Source: Aquella oligotrophica (GTDB taxonomy: Bacteria > Pseudomonadota > Gammaproteobacteria > Burkholderiales > UBA11063). Taken from it: a stretch of 64,000 nt of DNA. Of the stretch, positions 26,926 through 34,399 are shown piece by piece (within the stretch, counting starts at the first letter, position 1; each line of letters starts with the position of its first letter). The translations under genes were made by a program, and so were the position numbers. The notes beneath the pieces are model-generated. The model worked only from the letters and a program-made list of their open reading frames with translations, ran no database searches and was not told the DNA's origin. The stretch covers positions 2,604,001 through 2,668,000 of the forward strand of contig NZ_CP024847.1 of NCBI RefSeq assembly GCF_002892535.1, in the 5' to 3' direction.

Positions 26926-27518
26926 TGGCAAAGCTCTATTTTCGCTATTCGGCAATGGATGCAGGCAAAACCCTTGACCTACTTAAAGTTGCTTATAATT
27001 ATGAAGATCGTGGACAGCATACACTAATAGTTACTTCAGCTATAGATAAACGTGCTGGCAATAATAAAGTCAAATCAAGAATTGGTTTTGACAAAGAGGC
27101 ATTATCAACACAGATCGGTGATAATCTCCATGATTTGATTCAAAAGGAAAATCAGAAACAGAAAATTGCCTGCGTACTAATAGATGAGATTCACTTTTTT
27201 AGCCCAGAACAAATACTACAACTATCTGATGTGGTTGATTTCCTCAATATACCGGTAATCTGTTATGGATTAAGGAGCGACTATCGAGGAGAACCATTTC
27301 CTGCGGCATCAACTCTCCTAGCAATTGCTGATACACTGGAAGAAGTAAAAACCATATGCCACTGTGGGCGTAAAGCCAATTTTAATATGCTAGTCAGAAA
27401 TGGTACTGTTATCAAAGCCGGAGAACAGGTTGTCGTTGATGATGACAATCTAAAAACTGTTGATAGTAAGTATATCTCCGTTTGTCGCAAACATTGGAAG
27501 CTTGGCGTTTGGCAGTAA
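26925..27518 (+). CDS. tdk: thymidine kinase (type II, zinc-binding)
   Basis: Phosphorylates thymidine and deoxyuridine in the salvage pathway. The 197-residue protein starts [20 protein letters not shown] with the P-loop, has the Walker B-like CVLIDEIHFFS, a lid/zinc domain with CHCGRKAN and a second cysteine site near VCRKHW, and the thymidine-binding TVIKAGEQVVV. It is translationally coupled to upp. Together upp and tdk cover uracil and thymidine salvage, drawing on PRPP from prs. Confidence 0.96.
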   Translation: MAKLYFRYSAMDAGKTLDLLKVAYNYEDRGQHTLIVTSAIDKRAGNNKVKSRIGFDKEALSTQIGDNLHDLIQKENQKQKIACVLIDEIHFFSPEQILQLSDVVDFLNIPVICYGLRSDYRGEPFPAASTLLAIADTLEEVKTICHCGRKANFNMLVRNGTVIKAGEQVVVDDDNLKTVDSKYISVCRKHWKLGVWQ

Positions 27519-27587
27519 GTAAACGCAAGCTATATTACCATTTTCTGCGATTAGAATCTTATAATAGATTACTAGCACAGACCTTTA

Positions 27588-27914
27588 TTATTTGACCGGG
27601 CAATTATATACTCCATAAGTTCTCTGCCCATTGACAATTTCAGAAGTCGGCGTTACCGTATTACCACCCATTGATGCGGCTTCATTTCTGGCTAAAGTAT
27701 CAAGCTGGCTTTCAGCTTTCTCTTGGCTCTGGAATGTAGTAGCTTTCGACCAGATTGACACATTGGTATTACCCAAATACTTACAATTAGTATAGGAACT
27801 TCCCTTAGGTAAAACCGTAGTACTCTCAGCCTGTGGATTGAGGCTGACAAAAGAACAAGCGGTAAGAGTAACAGCAAAAGCACCCAATATAATATTTATC
27901 CCATTTTTTTTCAC
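27588..27914 (-). CDS. small outer-membrane lipoprotein, DUF4156/RcsF-like
   Basis: A 108-residue lipoprotein. I choose the GTG at 27914 because it has GGAG eight bases upstream and gives a compact signal (MKKNGINIILGAFAVTLTAC) with lipobox LTAC. The mature part has the pattern YTNCKYLGNTNVSIW...ESQLDTLARNEAASMGGNTVTPTSEIVNGQRTYGVYNC, typical of DUF4156 and distantly of RcsF, including a conserved cysteine pair. Before the island was inserted, it lay directly downstream of ffh on the same strand. Exact function unknown. Confidence 0.75.
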   Translation of the reverse strand: MKKNGINIILGAFAVTLTACSFVSLNPQAESTTVLPKGSSYTNCKYLGNTNVSIWSKATTFQSQEKAESQLDTLARNEAASMGGNTVTPTSEIVNGQRTYGVYNCPVK

Positions 27915-27975
27915 GTCAAGACTCCAATGCATTATATTTTTTATCGTAATAATTATAACTAAATTTCCCAAAAAC

Positions 27976-27996
27976 ATGACTACATTTTTGGCATCA
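27976..27996. other. attachment site, distal end (attR-like)
   Basis: This 21-bp sequence is identical to 33030-33050. It is a stray copy of the ffh 3' end with no ffh coding sequence attached, as expected for the distal att site after site-specific integration. Confidence 0.88.
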
Positions 27997-28057
27997 AAAA
28001 ATTAAGCTGTAAATCAACACACTGTTTTACAATCAAATAAAACAACACCAAGAAGCA

Positions 28058-28081
28058 TTTAGGTGTAAAACAAGGTGTATT
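28058..28081. repeat. AGGTGTA repeats near the distal island end
   Basis: TTTAGGTGTAAAA and CAAGGTGTATT lie 12 bp apart inside the island, close to the distal att site. The same AGGTGTA core recurs near the integrase end (32878-32939). This arrangement fits integrase arm-type sites. Confidence 0.45.
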
Positions 28082-28150
28082 CTTATAAAAAGCAGGCAAT
28101 TACAAGCTAAAGTATAGCCAAAAATTATAACTTATTTGGCAATGGAAAAA

Positions 28151-28426
28151 CTATTTATAAATCTCCTTACGATGCCCAATACTTACCACTTCTACAGTAA
28201 CAATATTATCTTTAATGATACAAAGCACGCGGTAATCCCCTACCCGATAACGCCAATATTCACTTAGCGCATCACCTTTTAGCTGCTTACCCCACAATCT
28301 GGGGTTAACACCGGACAAAACCCTATCCTCAAGCCATTTAATTATGCGCCTAGTAATTGGCTTATCTAATGACTTTAACTGCTTTAATGCACTCTCGCTA
28401 AAATCAATCTTCCAAGCCAAGCTCAC
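28151..28426 (-). CDS. relE: RelE/ParE-family toxin
   Basis: A 91-residue protein of the RelE superfamily of ribosome-dependent mRNA interferases. Family features are WKIDFSESALKQLKSLDKPITRRIIKWL at the start, the GKQLKGDALSEYWRYRVGDYRVLCIIKDN core with catalytic-type Arg and Tyr residues, and the terminal SIGHRKEIYK. The stop-start arrangement overlaps the antitoxin gene by 23 bases, normal for such pairs. It probably stabilises the island. Confidence 0.92.
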   Translation of the reverse strand: MSLAWKIDFSESALKQLKSLDKPITRRIIKWLEDRVLSGVNPRLWGKQLKGDALSEYWRYRVGDYRVLCIIKDNIVTVEVVSIGHRKEIYK

Positions 28427-28634
28427 GCTTTACCTGCTCCATAGAGTATGTCTTTTCTTTACGTGCCAGCACTTCATCAATGCTTTTAATATCTAATGCA
28501 TCCTCTATCTTTTCAATGATGGCATCACGAATAAATTTAGCTCTAGTAGTGTGCATACCCTCCACTAGCTTATTCAATATCTCATCAGCACCAGCTGGAA
28601 GCCTTACACTGGTGGATACAGCAGCATGTTTCAT
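28404..28634 (-). CDS. relB: ribbon-helix-helix antitoxin of the RelE pair
   Basis: A 76-residue antitoxin. The N-terminal STSVRLPAGADEILNKLVEGMHTTRAKFIRDAIIEKIE has the beta-strand (SVRLP) and two helices of the ribbon-helix-helix fold used for dimeric operator binding; the acidic C-terminus (KSIDEVLARKEKTYSMEQVKRELGLED) should wrap the toxin. It is upstream of and overlaps the toxin gene. A promoter with overlapping repeats lies at 28653-28704, where the complex should bind to repress itself. Confidence 0.9.
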   Translation of the reverse strand: MKHAAVSTSVRLPAGADEILNKLVEGMHTTRAKFIRDAIIEKIEDALDIKSIDEVLARKEKTYSMEQVKRELGLED

Positions 28635-28652
28635 TATTTACCTCACTACAAT

Positions 28653-28704
28653 TTGTATTCAATATTAACTACAATATTATACAAGGTTATTTATAGGGCG
28701 TCAA
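28653..28704 (-). promoter_or_regulatory. promoter and operator of the toxin-antitoxin pair
   Basis: On the minus strand, TTGACG (28704-28699), a 16-bp spacer and TATAAT (28682-28677) form a near-consensus promoter. From 28653 to 28684 the -10 is overlapped by TTGTAT...ATACAA, an inverted repeat, which encloses two copies of CAATATT 12 bp apart. This is the kind of operator ribbon-helix-helix antitoxins bind. Confidence 0.75.
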
Positions 28705-28848
28705 TTAAATTTCTGGAAGATTAGGAATTGGCTTTTGCTCTGTCTCAATGACTTTAGGTATAATATATAAATTTATTATATTAACTTGAGTATTATAATG
28801 TTCTATAGCAGAATCATCATTATATTTTCTTGCGCATAGCTTAGAGTT

Positions 28849-29295
28849 TCACTTATGCTGATAAGAATGACTTTCTAACCACTTATAAATAGTTGCAGTA
28901 TTATCCAAATCCCAAATTTTAAAATTTTGAATACTCACCAGTAAAGAACTTTTATCATCTGACATCTTGACATTATACTTTATATTGTTTAATAAAATTG
29001 GCTCAGATGGCTCTGTATTTACAATGAGTTGAAGCATATAGGCATCACATACAATATCATTTTGACTATTTTCAGTCGTAAATAATTGATCCCCGTGAGT
29101 AACAGCATTAATAACAAATCCATATCTATCATCTGTGATTGAATTTAAATAACTACTATACATCTGTCCGACAATGTTTAATGTAGCTTGAGAGCCGCAT
29201 TTAGGTACATTCACTTTACTTTGGTAATAGCTATAACTAATTATCAGAATTGTTACAGGCATAATAATAAATAATATTGCCTTACTCACATGCAC
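28849..29295 (-). CDS. hypothetical membrane-anchored protein (frame continues past its stop)
   Basis: A 148-residue protein with an N-terminal hydrophobic segment (AILFIIMPVTILIISYSYYQ) serving as signal anchor and two cysteines (in VPKCGSQ and DIVCDAY) in the exported part. It follows the 245-residue lipoprotein gene by 18 bases. No family is recognised. The stop is TGA (28849-28851); the same frame then stays open for 47 more codons (NSKLCARKYNDDSAIEHYN...) to a TAA at 28705-28707, so the gene may once have been 196 codons long and have suffered a nonsense change. Confidence 0.6.
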   Translation of the reverse strand: MHVSKAILFIIMPVTILIISYSYYQSKVNVPKCGSQATLNIVGQMYSSYLNSITDDRYGFVINAVTHGDQLFTTENSQNDIVCDAYMLQLIVNTEPSEPILLNNIKYNVKMSDDKSSLLVSIQNFKIWDLDNTATIYKWLESHSYQHK

Positions 29296-29313
29296 ACCTT
29301 CTAAAACCCTAAA

Positions 29314-30051
29314 TTAATCACAATTTGCACTTGGGGGATGATTTTCTATATCATATCCAATGCTATCTTGAAGCTTAAAAGAATAGCATTGCATACTACT
29401 AAAACCATTGTTAATACACTGATTATACCTTTGTTTAATAAATTTGTCCTTTTGGGCGTAATATTTTTTATATAGTATACTTTTTTGAAAATTAGCAATG
29501 CATGATTCTTTTGCTTCTTTTTTTCTATTATCTTCCGCTATCTTCTCATTTTGTTTTTTTTCATCAGCTACTTGTTGAGTATCAACTATCTTTTGCGCTT
29601 GGAATAGTACATTCTTTTTGAGCGCGTTATACTGACTATTTAAATCAGTTGAAAAATCCTGTAAAAAAGTTCCATTATATTTTTCACCATATCGATCCTT
29701 AGGGGTCATTAAGAATATACATGGCGAACTCCAACTACGTTGTAGTCTAATTAAGTCACGATCATCTATAGGATTACAAACATTATAATTATTTAACTGT
29801 ATTGCAAGACTATTTATACTTTGTTGAATACTACTTTTATCAATTACCGTATTACATGAATTTTCTTTATAGTCCGATATATCATCATACTTCACCCCTT
29901 GTCCTTTAAAACTTACAGATGAAGTGCAGTCATATGCTAATTGCTTAGCTATAATTTCAGAAATTTTATTCTCATAGACTTTGTTATCGCTTACTATAGG
30001 CATACTACTACAACCCGATAACGCAAGTATAAATATCAATTTCCCCATCAA
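29314..30051 (-). CDS. hypothetical lipoprotein with charged helical region
   Basis: A 245-residue protein with a short lipoprotein signal (MMGKLIFILALSGC; lipobox LSGC). The mature part has scattered cysteines (YDCTSS, ENSCNT, VCNPI, SPCIF, ESCIAN, QCINN, MQCYSF, NCD), which suggests several disulfides, and a Lys/Glu-rich helix around QQVADEKKQNEKIAEDNRKKEAKES that may be a coiled coil. It starts 10 bases after the 52-residue peptide gene and is 18 bases before the membrane-protein gene, so the three look like an operon. No homologous family is recognised. Confidence 0.6.
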   Translation of the reverse strand: MMGKLIFILALSGCSSMPIVSDNKVYENKISEIIAKQLAYDCTSSVSFKGQGVKYDDISDYKENSCNTVIDKSSIQQSINSLAIQLNNYNVCNPIDDRDLIRLQRSWSSPCIFLMTPKDRYGEKYNGTFLQDFSTDLNSQYNALKKNVLFQAQKIVDTQQVADEKKQNEKIAEDNRKKEAKESCIANFQKSILYKKYYAQKDKFIKQRYNQCINNGFSSMQCYSFKLQDSIGYDIENHPPSANCD

Positions 30052-30060
30052 TTCACGCCT

Positions 30061-30219
30061 TCAAAAAATAACATTATCTGTAGACATAGCCTGTATCTTC
30101 CCACTATTATTATAGTACGTTGTTACACCTTGATTATAGGTTGTAAGAGTTGTTGAGTTATATGGAATATTTTCAGCACAAATAGCACCAATAATTAAAT
30201 TTAGAATCCATAATTTCAT
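30061..30219 (-). CDS. small exported peptide, 52 residues
   Basis: A 53-codon frame (ATG at 30219, TGA at 30061-30063). Residues 1-15 (MKLWILNLIIGAICA) are a signal peptide with a likely cut at AICA|EN. The mature peptide of about 37 residues is rich in Asn, Thr and Tyr (YNSTTLTTYNQGVTTYYNNSG). It lacks a strong ribosome site. It precedes the lipoprotein gene by 9 bases in the same direction, so it is probably the first gene of a three-gene envelope cassette in the island. Confidence 0.5.
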   Translation of the reverse strand: MKLWILNLIIGAICAENIPYNSTTLTTYNQGVTTYYNNSGKIQAMSTDNVIF

Positions 30220-30358
30220 TTATCGCACCAAGAAGAACTTTATAATTGTAATTTTAATACAAATCCCATTATTTATACCTTAAAAGTCCTGACAATCGGG
30301 TAATTATATAGAAAAACTTAAAATCGCTTTTAAATTTAGTGGTTTTTTACTACAAATA

Positions 30359-30748
30359 TTAAAACCCAGAATCAAAAATTCTAAATGAAATAGCCGGTTT
30401 TACCGGGTCATCACCAGCTGCGGCTGCATTTAAAATATTGCATAATGCAGTTAATTCATGATCAATACTCAAGTCATACATAGCTTTAAACCATGATGCA
30501 GGATAACGCTCAAGTAAGGGGGCAATCCGTAAACAGTCAGCTTCTTTCTTTGTACCTATGCTAAGCTCCATATATCTAACTATCTTACGCATATGGGGAT
30601 ACGTCCTACACATCTTTTGAACTTTCCACGTTTTCCACTTATACGCATAATATAATCTCTGCCATCTTTCAGGTAGCCTGCGTATATCCATATTACTAGG
30701 GATACCAACCAAGTTGGATTTAGTATTGTGTGATTTTCTCATTCTCAT
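30359..30748 (-). CDS. hypothetical basic protein, island gene
   Basis: A 129-residue soluble protein, strongly basic and aromatic in its N-terminal half (DIRRLPERWQRLYYAYKWKTWKVQKMC), more acidic later. No signal or membrane segment. I do not recognise a family; a nucleic-acid-binding role is possible from charge alone. The start may be 30748 or the inner ATG at 30742, which has GGAG at better spacing. It lies 43 bases after the next gene upstream and probably shares its transcript. Confidence 0.5.
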   Translation of the reverse strand: MRMRKSHNTKSNLVGIPSNMDIRRLPERWQRLYYAYKWKTWKVQKMCRTYPHMRKIVRYMELSIGTKKEADCLRIAPLLERYPASWFKAMYDLSIDHELTALCNILNAAAAGDDPVKPAISFRIFDSGF

Positions 30749-30791
30749 AACTCCATTAATCCACCATATCCAGTGGACTAGCCTAAAATTT

Positions 30792-31514
30792 TCAGTTTAT
30801 TTCTGAGAAGGGTTTGGCTATATCCCCTCTTTCATTTTGGTAACTTTTGGGACGCTTTTTACTAGCTTTAGATTTAGATATTTTTATCCAATTTATATCT
30901 ACATATATTTTATATAGTAAACCTAAAATAATTGAAATCTTTCTTAGTTTATCCAACAACTGATCATCATCTACATTTAACTGACTATATTGATATATTA
31001 TTTCATAGCATTTGATCAAACAAAGATAAATTGCTCCATCGCAGTCTGCTGGCAATTTTATATCATTGAATAAACTATGATTTACCATTGTGAAAGTACT
31101 ACCTTTCAACAATTTCATATTTCCTGTTAAATTAATCATGTCAGGATTTTCAATATCACAAAAAAATAAATAAAGTTTAGAGCATCTAGTAACATCAAGT
31201 AGGTTCAATCTTTCAAGAACATTAAAGGCTCTATATTCACCAGATTTATTACCGCTATTTTGAGTCTTCCTTATTAATTTACCTAAACCGTCTTTTAATT
31301 CATTAAAATCTAAAAACTCTTGAGTAATTTCAGAGATAATAGCAGCAGCAGGTTCGTCATTAAAGATTCCACTTATTGAGTTTCTCGACCGTATAAATTT
31401 CATAATAGTAATATTTAAATCAAGATTACTTATAGAGTAAGTTGGTAAAATATCATTTAAATATCCTGTTATACAACTTTCATACATTGAATTAAGCTCT
31501 GGTTGTACTTTCAT
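30792..31514 (-). CDS. hypothetical protein, island gene
   Basis: A 240-residue protein, mostly helical by composition, without signal peptide. The start at 31514 (MKVQPELNSMYESC) has an AGGT ribosome site seven bases upstream. There is a Cys-containing middle section (LLDVTRCSKLYLFFCDIENPDM, CDGAIYLCLIKCYEIIYQY) and a very basic tail (KISKSKASKKRPKSYQNERG). No family is recognised. It is next to the integrase, where satellite elements usually keep regulatory or defence cargo, but no such domain can be claimed here. Confidence 0.5.
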   Translation of the reverse strand: MKVQPELNSMYESCITGYLNDILPTYSISNLDLNITIMKFIRSRNSISGIFNDEPAAAIISEITQEFLDFNELKDGLGKLIRKTQNSGNKSGEYRAFNVLERLNLLDVTRCSKLYLFFCDIENPDMINLTGNMKLLKGSTFTMVNHSLFNDIKLPADCDGAIYLCLIKCYEIIYQYSQLNVDDDQLLDKLRKISIILGLLYKIYVDINWIKISKSKASKKRPKSYQNERGDIAKPFSEIN

Positions 31515-31615
31515 TATTCATACCTATAAAAATTATTTTTCTGAGCTTATGCTGACCACCAGCATTCACTCACAGCAAGATTCTATAATTTTTAATTTCA
31601 AAAGTCCACCCTAAA

Positions 31616-32843
31616 CTAAAATACATCATAAAACATGTTAAAATGATACAATATTTCTTGATCAATTAAACTATCCAGTATATCTGCCCACCGTTGTAAC
31701 ATCTCTTTGCGTTGCTCAATAAATTGGCTGCGTTGATAAACCTGCTTAATACCGCCTTTGCTATGATTTAATGCCACCTCAATATAATCACTTGGATAGC
31801 CTAGTTCTCCCAAATGAGTTGCACCAGTGCGGCGTAAATCATGAACAGTGACATAACTCTGCCTATCATTTCCAAATATAGTTTTATTAAAGTTACGTAA
31901 CATCCAGTTAAGATTAGTTGCACTGATCGGGGAATCTTGAGTAATACCGGGAAAAATATATTTACTACCTCTACTAAGCTTTTTTAACTTTTCAAACATA
32001 TTTGAAGCCTGTTTTGGTAATGGGATAACTAATTGTGAGTTCATTTTACTTTCATTTATAATGAATCTAGATTGCTCAAAATCAACATTTTCCCAAGTAG
32101 CATGGATTAATTCGGACTTACGCGTAAGTAGCATTAATGATAAATGAACGGCTAATTTAGTCTGAGTTCTTATATTAGAGGCATAGACAAAATCCAATAA
32201 TTGTTTTATCTCATTATTATTTAAATGGCGGGTTCTTGGTTTATCGCGATAAATATTAACCGCTTTAATCTTTGTGGCAGGATTATATTCGATTATTTTA
32301 AGCTCAACAGCAAAATCAATTAATACTTTTATATTTATTAGAATTAATCGCGCCACAGAAGCACTATTATTTTCTATCTTTGGCAATAGTAAACGTTGTT
32401 TAATAAAATCATCAGTAATTTTAGTAACTAGCTCATTACCAATCACCGCAATAATATTACGCTTACAGAGGTTAGGTATTCATTTCTACTGCGCTCTTTA
32501 GTTCTGACAATTGGCAATCCTCTATTATGTATCGATCAAACAAATCACTGACAGTAATTTGTCTATCTTTTTCGCGTTTCTTTTCCTCATTCGGGTCTAC
32601 CCCTTCGGAAATTTGGGCACGAAACTCTAAAGCCTTTTTTCTCGCCTCATTTAATGTAATATCAGGATAATCACCGATCACCACCCAAGAAGCTTTATTG
32701 TCGTTACGAATACGATATTTGAATTTGCAGCTACCAATCTTAGTAACTATCAGATATAGATTATTTCCGTCTGCCATTTCTTTAATCTTTGGCTGTCGCT
32801 TTCCCAATAAGCTATCTATTTGAGTTTTGTTTAGTTTTGCCAT
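31616..32843 (-). pseudogene. int: tyrosine integrase (P4-type), frameshifted
   Basis: Site-specific recombinase of the island. The N-terminal arm-binding domain (KLNKTQIDSLL...GKRQPKIKEMADGNNLYLIV...YPDITLNEARKKALEFR) is of the DUF4102/P4 type. The catalytic domain carries the box I arginine (LLTRKSELIHATWENV), HDLRR in box II, a later His and the tyrosine nucleophile (KQVYQRSQF). The two parts are in different frames. Near 32474-32480, shifting by one base joins VEMN to PNLCKRNIIAVIGNELVTKIT, which matches the expected core-binding region and gives about 408 residues. The start at 32843 has AGGGG seven bases upstream. A sequencing slip is possible, but the element looks decayed. Confidence 0.85.
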
Positions 32844-32877
32844 ATATGTACCCCTATAGTCTAGTAAGTAAGGCAAG

Positions 32878-32939
32878 TACACCTTATTAAATGAATATTA
32901 TACAAGGGGAATTTTTAGGTGTATTTTTTGCACCTTATT
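32878..32939. repeat. AGGTGTA repeats between integrase and ffh
   Basis: Three copies of the core seen near the other island end: TACACCTTA (32878-32886, inverted), TTTTAGGTGTATTT (32913-32926, direct) and GCACCTTATT (32930-32939, inverted, one mismatch). They sit within the integrase promoter region, where integrase arm sites and autoregulation usually lie. Confidence 0.45.
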
Positions 32940-32976
32940 ATAGATTTTGATAGATAGATGTAGAATACAAGAGAAT

Positions 32977-33011
32977 AAAAAACCCTTTATTTGCAAGGCA
33001 TCATAAAGGGT
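32977..33011 (-). terminator. intrinsic terminator downstream of ffh, inside the island
   Basis: ACCCTTTAT and ATAAAGGGT (32982-32990, 33003-33011) form a 9-bp perfect stem; on the minus strand it is followed by a run of T. It belongs to the inserted DNA, so the island supplies the terminator for ffh. Confidence 0.85.
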
Positions 33012-33029
33012 CATGTATAAGCATAAAAT

Positions 33030-33050
33030 ATGACTACATTTTTGGCATCA
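33030..33050. other. attachment site at the ffh 3' end (attL-like)
   Basis: The 21-bp sequence covers the final ffh codons (ATG CCA AAA ATG TAG on the coding strand) plus 4 bases beyond; an identical copy lies at 27976-27996. This is the core within which integration took place. Confidence 0.88.
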
Positions 33051-34377
33051 GATGTTTAAAATTTTTCATCATCTTAAATATACCACCACCGCTAAATTTC
33101 TTCATCATCTGGCTAACTTGCTCATATTGCTTTAGAAGCTGATTCACCTCTTGCACCGAAGTACCACTACCTAAGGCAATCCGACGTTTACGTGAAGCTT
33201 TTAATAAGTCTGGCTTACGTCGCTCTTCGGAAGTCATTGAATCAATTATCGCTACATTTTTCTTGATCATTTTATCATTGATGACCTGAGGGGCTTTTTC
33301 AGCAATATTTCCCGGCAATTTATCGAGAATTTTACCCATACCACCCATATTATTCATTTGCTCAAACTGCATTTTGAAATCATTCAAATCAAAGCCTTTA
33401 CCTTTTTTGACTTTCTCCATCAATTTCTTGGCTTCGACTTCGTCCACATTACCCTGAACTTCTTCAATCAGTGATAATATATCACCCATACCAAGAATAC
33501 GTGAAGCCATCCGATCTGGATAAAAAGGCTCAAGCCCTGCTACCTTCTCAGAAACACCAATGAATTTAATTGGCTTACCAGTTACCTGACGAATTGAAAG
33601 CGCAGCACCACCACGAGCATCACCATCCATTTTGGTAAGAATAACCCCGGTCAGATTTAAGGTATCATTAAATGCCTTCGCAGTATTCACCGCATCTTGA
33701 CCAAGCATGGCATCAACGACAAATAAGGTCTCAACTGGGTTTAGTGTCTGATGCAAATTTTTAATCTCTTGCATCATATATTCATCAATGGTTAATCGTC
33801 CTGCAGTATCGACCAGTAATACATCAAAATAATGCTTCTTAGCATAATCAACAGCAGCTAAAGCAATTGCTTCTGGCTTTTCTTCAACACTACTTGGGAA
33901 ACATTCAATATCCAGTGATTTAGCAAGCGTTTTAAGCTGCTCAATCGCAGCCGGACGATAAACGTCACAACTAACAACTAAGACTTTTTTCTTTTCAGCT
34001 TCTTTAAGCCGCTTGGCAAGTTTACCAACCGTGGTAGTTTTACCAGCACCTTGCAAACCTGCCATCAGGATAATTGCGGGAGGAACTGCACTAAGATTTA
34101 ATTTATCATTAAATCCACCCATAAGTTCGGTTAATTTGTCATTTACGACTCCAACTAATGCCTGTCCAGGTGTAAGGCTACCAACAACCTTTTCACCAAG
34201 AGCTTCTTCTCTGATCGTATCAACAAATTGCTTAACTACTGGTAGCGCAACATCAGCTTCCAGTAAGGCAATTCTGATCTCACGCAAGGCATCTTTAATA
34301 TTCGATTCAGTTAACCGGGCATTTCCCGACAGAGTTTTTACAACCCCAGATAACCGAGCTGATAAATTTTCAAACAT
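33034..34377 (-). CDS. ffh: signal recognition particle protein Ffh
   Basis: GTPase of the signal recognition particle that targets inner-membrane proteins cotranslationally. The 447-residue protein has the N domain (ARLSGVVKTLSGNARLTESNI), the G domain with AGLQGAGKTTTVGKLAKRL (G1), DTAGR (G3), TKMDGDARGGAALS (G4), and the C-terminal methionine-rich M domain (QFEQMNNMGG...MMKKFSGGGIFKMMKNFKHLMPKM). Its last codons are the integration target of the adjacent island. Confidence 0.97.
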   Translation of the reverse strand: MFENLSARLSGVVKTLSGNARLTESNIKDALREIRIALLEADVALPVVKQFVDTIREEALGEKVVGSLTPGQALVGVVNDKLTELMGGFNDKLNLSAVPPAIILMAGLQGAGKTTTVGKLAKRLKEAEKKKVLVVSCDVYRPAAIEQLKTLAKSLDIECFPSSVEEKPEAIALAAVDYAKKHYFDVLLVDTAGRLTIDEYMMQEIKNLHQTLNPVETLFVVDAMLGQDAVNTAKAFNDTLNLTGVILTKMDGDARGGAALSIRQVTGKPIKFIGVSEKVAGLEPFYPDRMASRILGMGDILSLIEEVQGNVDEVEAKKLMEKVKKGKGFDLNDFKMQFEQMNNMGGMGKILDKLPGNIAEKAPQVINDKMIKKNVAIIDSMTSEERRKPDLLKASRKRRIALGSGTSVQEVNQLLKQYEQVSQMMKKFSGGGIFKMMKNFKHLMPKM

Positions 34378-34399
34378 TCTAATTTATTCCTAAATAATA

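Larger units (their letters stand above)
27976..33050. mobile_element. 5.1-kb genomic island integrated in the 3' end of ffh
   Basis: The island is bounded by an exact 21-bp direct repeat (27976-27996 and 33030-33050). The repeat includes the last four codons and stop of ffh, so ffh stays intact. A tyrosine integrase gene lies next to the ffh end, facing inward. Cargo: a toxin-antitoxin pair, a three-gene envelope cassette and two unknown genes. No replication, capsid or conjugation genes are seen, so it is a satellite-like or decayed element. The integrase is frameshifted, so it is probably no longer able to excise on its own. Confidence 0.88.

Noticed and set aside
27976-33050. Complete prophage
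   Set aside because: Only integrase, toxin-antitoxin and unknown genes are present; there are no capsid, portal, terminase or replication genes.
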